From positions 1 to 6,746 of the forward strand of contig JAIVJP010000018.1 of NCBI GenBank assembly GCA_020199975.1: a stretch of 6,746 nt of DNA. The letters run 5' to 3'. A program made the translations under genes and the position numbers. The stretch's first letter is position 1; the number at the start of each line of letters is the position of its first letter. The notes under the pieces are model-generated. The model saw nothing but the letters and a program-made list of their open reading frames with translations, ran no database searches and was not told the origin of the DNA. This document shows positions 5,488 through 6,746 of this stretch, piece after piece. Source of the DNA: Acidobacteriota bacterium. Lineage in GTDB: Bacteria > Acidobacteriota > Blastocatellia > Pyrinomonadales > Pyrinomonadaceae.

Positions 5488-5661
5488 TCGGCGCTACGGC
5501 CTCGCCGCCCGATGTAAGGCGGTGGCTAGGCCCCGCCGTTAGCTGACTCTTTTGATTTTCGGGGCTATGCCCCCTTGGGGGCGGAGCTCCACGCATTAAA
5601 AACGACTTTAACGGCGTGGCAAACTACCGCCTCACATCGGGCGGCGAAGCCGTAGCGCCGA
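5488..5661. repeat. Large palindromic element C between nadC and nadA
   Basis: The outer arms 5488-5522 and 5627-5661 are inverted repeats matching at 33 of 35 positions (TCGGCGCTACGG block, CGCCGCCCGATG block, AGGCGG block). Pairing resumes inward with GCCGTTA (5535-5541) against TAACGGC (5609-5615). The 67-base loop holds a further palindrome, GCCCCC-TT-GGGGGC (5569-5582). Total length is about 174 bases, occupying half of the 351-base gap. Short ORFs on both strands here contain the same peptide, RLTSGGEAVAP, only because each reads one arm; they are not genes. The remaining flanks (5662-5778) show nothing I can name. Confidence 0.85.
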
Positions 5662-5778
5662 TAGCATTTCTGCCTTGGACGGCTTATGGCGAAACTGAAC
5701 CATATCGCCGGCCCTGGCAACCGGACGGTGACTGGGCCATCGGAAAACCATTGACCGAAAATAATCAACTAAACAGAC

Positions 5779-6746
5779 ATGATAGCTACACTAGGTAAAG
5801 AAACTTCCGCGGAGCAAATTTACAATCAGCTAAAGGCGATGCTTGCTGATGTAGTCCCGGACTTTGAGCTGCGGATGAAGTCGGAGATTGCGGCAAAAAT
5901 CAATCAGGTGAAGGCCGAAAAGAACGCCGTTATCCTAGGTCATAACTACATGGAGCCGGCGCTCTTCTACTCGATTCCCGATTACGTTGGCGATTCCCTG
6001 GACCTGGCGCGGCGAGCAGCGCAGACCGATAAGGACATCATCGTCTTCTGTGGCGTCAAGTTCATGGCCGAAACTGCGAAACTTCTTAACCCCACCAAGA
6101 CGGTTCTAATTCCGTCTGAGAAAGCCGGCTGCTCGCTGGCCGCCAGTATCACCGGCGAAGACGTACGCGAGCTACGACGGCGTTTCCCGGGAGTTCCGGT
6201 GGTCACGTACGTGAACACTTACGCCGATGTGAAAGCTGAATCAGATATTTGTTGCACATCCTCGAACGCCGTGGCGGTGGTCGAATCGCTAAATACGGAC
6301 ATGGTGATTTTCCTGCCTGACGAGTACCTGGCGAAGAATGTGGCCCGCGAAACCGGCCGCCACATTATCTTCCCGACCGCTGATCCGCGAAAGGCTGCGG
6401 AGGGAGAACTTGACTACCAGATGATCGGATGGCCCGGCCGCTGTGAAGTGCACGACAAATTCACGGTAGAGGACATTGCCAACGTCAGGAAGCAATTTCC
6501 AGACGTAGTGATACTGGCCCACCCTGAGTGCAGCCCGGAAGTAGTTGCCGCTTCCGATTATTCGGGCAGCACGAACGCGATGATCCGGTATGTCGAACAA
6601 ACCCAAGCGCCTCGTTATCTCTTGCTGACTGAATGTTCGATGGGAGAGAACGTCGCGGCCGCGAATCCCGACAAAGAGATGCTTCGCTTATGCAGCGTCA
6701 GATGTCCACACATGAACCAGATCACCTTGGAAGACACGCTGGAGTC
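5779..6746 (+). CDS. nadA: Quinolinate synthase (4Fe-4S), C-terminus beyond window edge
   Basis: Condenses iminoaspartate with dihydroxyacetone phosphate to quinolinate, the substrate of NadC, in the cytoplasm. The visible 322 residues run without a stop to the window edge. Motifs seen are ILGHNYMEPA (52-61), DSLDLAR (72-78), VFCGVKFMAETAK (89-101), PSEKAGCSLA (112-121), TYVNTYADVKAESD (143-156), CCTSSNA (158-164), HPECSPEV (248-255), TECSMGEN (284-291) and CPHMNQITL (309-317). Likely iron-sulphur ligands are Cys118, Cys222 (GRCEVHD) and Cys309, by alignment to E. coli Cys113, Cys200 and Cys297. The product resembles the longer NadA form. The ATG at 5779 is the first in frame after a TAA at 5770-5772; no good Shine-Dalgarno is visible, and ATG codons at 5839 and 5875 are weaker alternatives. 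It probably forms a functional pair with nadC. Only the last part of the protein is missing. Confidence 0.95.
   Translation, partial: MIATLGKETSAEQIYNQLKAMLADVVPDFELRMKSEIAAKINQVKAEKNAVILGHNYMEPALFYSIPDYVGDSLDLARRAAQTDKDIIVFCGVKFMAETAKLLNPTKTVLIPSEKAGCSLAASITGEDVRELRRRFPGVPVVTYVNTYADVKAESDICCTSSNAVAVVESLNTDMVIFLPDEYLAKNVARETGRHIIFPTADPRKAAEGELDYQMIGWPGRCEVHDKFTVEDIANVRKQFPDVVILAHPECSPEVVAASDYSGSTNAMIRYVEQTQAPRYLLLTECSMGENVAAANPDKEMLRLCSVRCPHMNQITLEDTLE

Noticed and set aside
5315..5596. Minus-strand ORF with peptide RLTSGGEAVAP
   Set aside because: It reads an arm of palindromic element C and then runs antisense into nadC; the same peptide appears on the other strand from the opposite arm.
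5616..5798. Plus-strand 60-codon ORF just before nadA
   Set aside because: Its N-terminus is the right arm of element C and it overlaps the nadA start in another frame; no ribosome site.
1..6746. Undescribed defence, mobile or secondary-metabolite system
   Set aside because: Every substantial ORF is a recognisable housekeeping gene or its shadow; the novelty here is confined to repeats and single-residue or insertion features.

Overview
The window looks like ordinary bacterial chromosome: housekeeping genes separated by intergenic DNA that is unusually rich in repeats. Protein sequences and repeat style fit an environmental Acidobacteriota, perhaps class Blastocatellia. This is an inference from general resemblance (Cld-family coproheme decarboxylase, long-form NadA, plant-like arginase, palindromic intergenic units); no marker gene in the window proves it. 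I see no phage, plasmid, transposase, CRISPR or defence genes.

Layout. Bases 1-725 (minus) carry a nearly complete coproheme decarboxylase (HemQ/ChdC), cut by the left edge. A 339-base divergent region with one inverted repeat separates it from a small lipoprotein-like c-type cytochrome (1065-1472, plus). Three arrays of degenerate 7-base tandem repeats follow and run almost up to a tRNA-Arg(TCG) gene (1633-1709). Next is a ureohydrolase (arginase/agmatinase, 1768-2592, plus), which converges on citrate synthase (2762-4081, minus). A roughly 100-base palindromic element sits between their 3' ends. Upstream of citrate synthase, a 449-base gap holds a second palindromic element. Then come nadC (4531-5427, plus) and nadA (5779 to the right edge, plus), separated by a third, larger palindromic element.

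Function. NadA and NadC catalyse consecutive steps of de novo NAD synthesis: iminoaspartate plus DHAP gives quinolinate, which is then converted to nicotinate mononucleotide. nadB is not in the window. Citrate synthase is the entry step of the TCA cycle. The decarboxylase makes heme b, and the cytochrome uses covalently bound heme. The arginase-like enzyme handles arginine or agmatine. Apart from nadC-nadA there is no sign of shared pathways.

Points of interest. (1) nadC contains an in-frame, perfectly palindromic 25-base segment inside a stretch about 13 residues longer than expected. It resembles a protein-coding palindromic element insertion. (2) At least four intergenic inverted repeats are present, three of which seem to share a core motif. 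(3) Three heptamer arrays lie in one 155-base spacer. (4) The arginase-like enzyme has Gln instead of the normally invariant first metal-binding His. I found no convincing undescribed multi-gene system.
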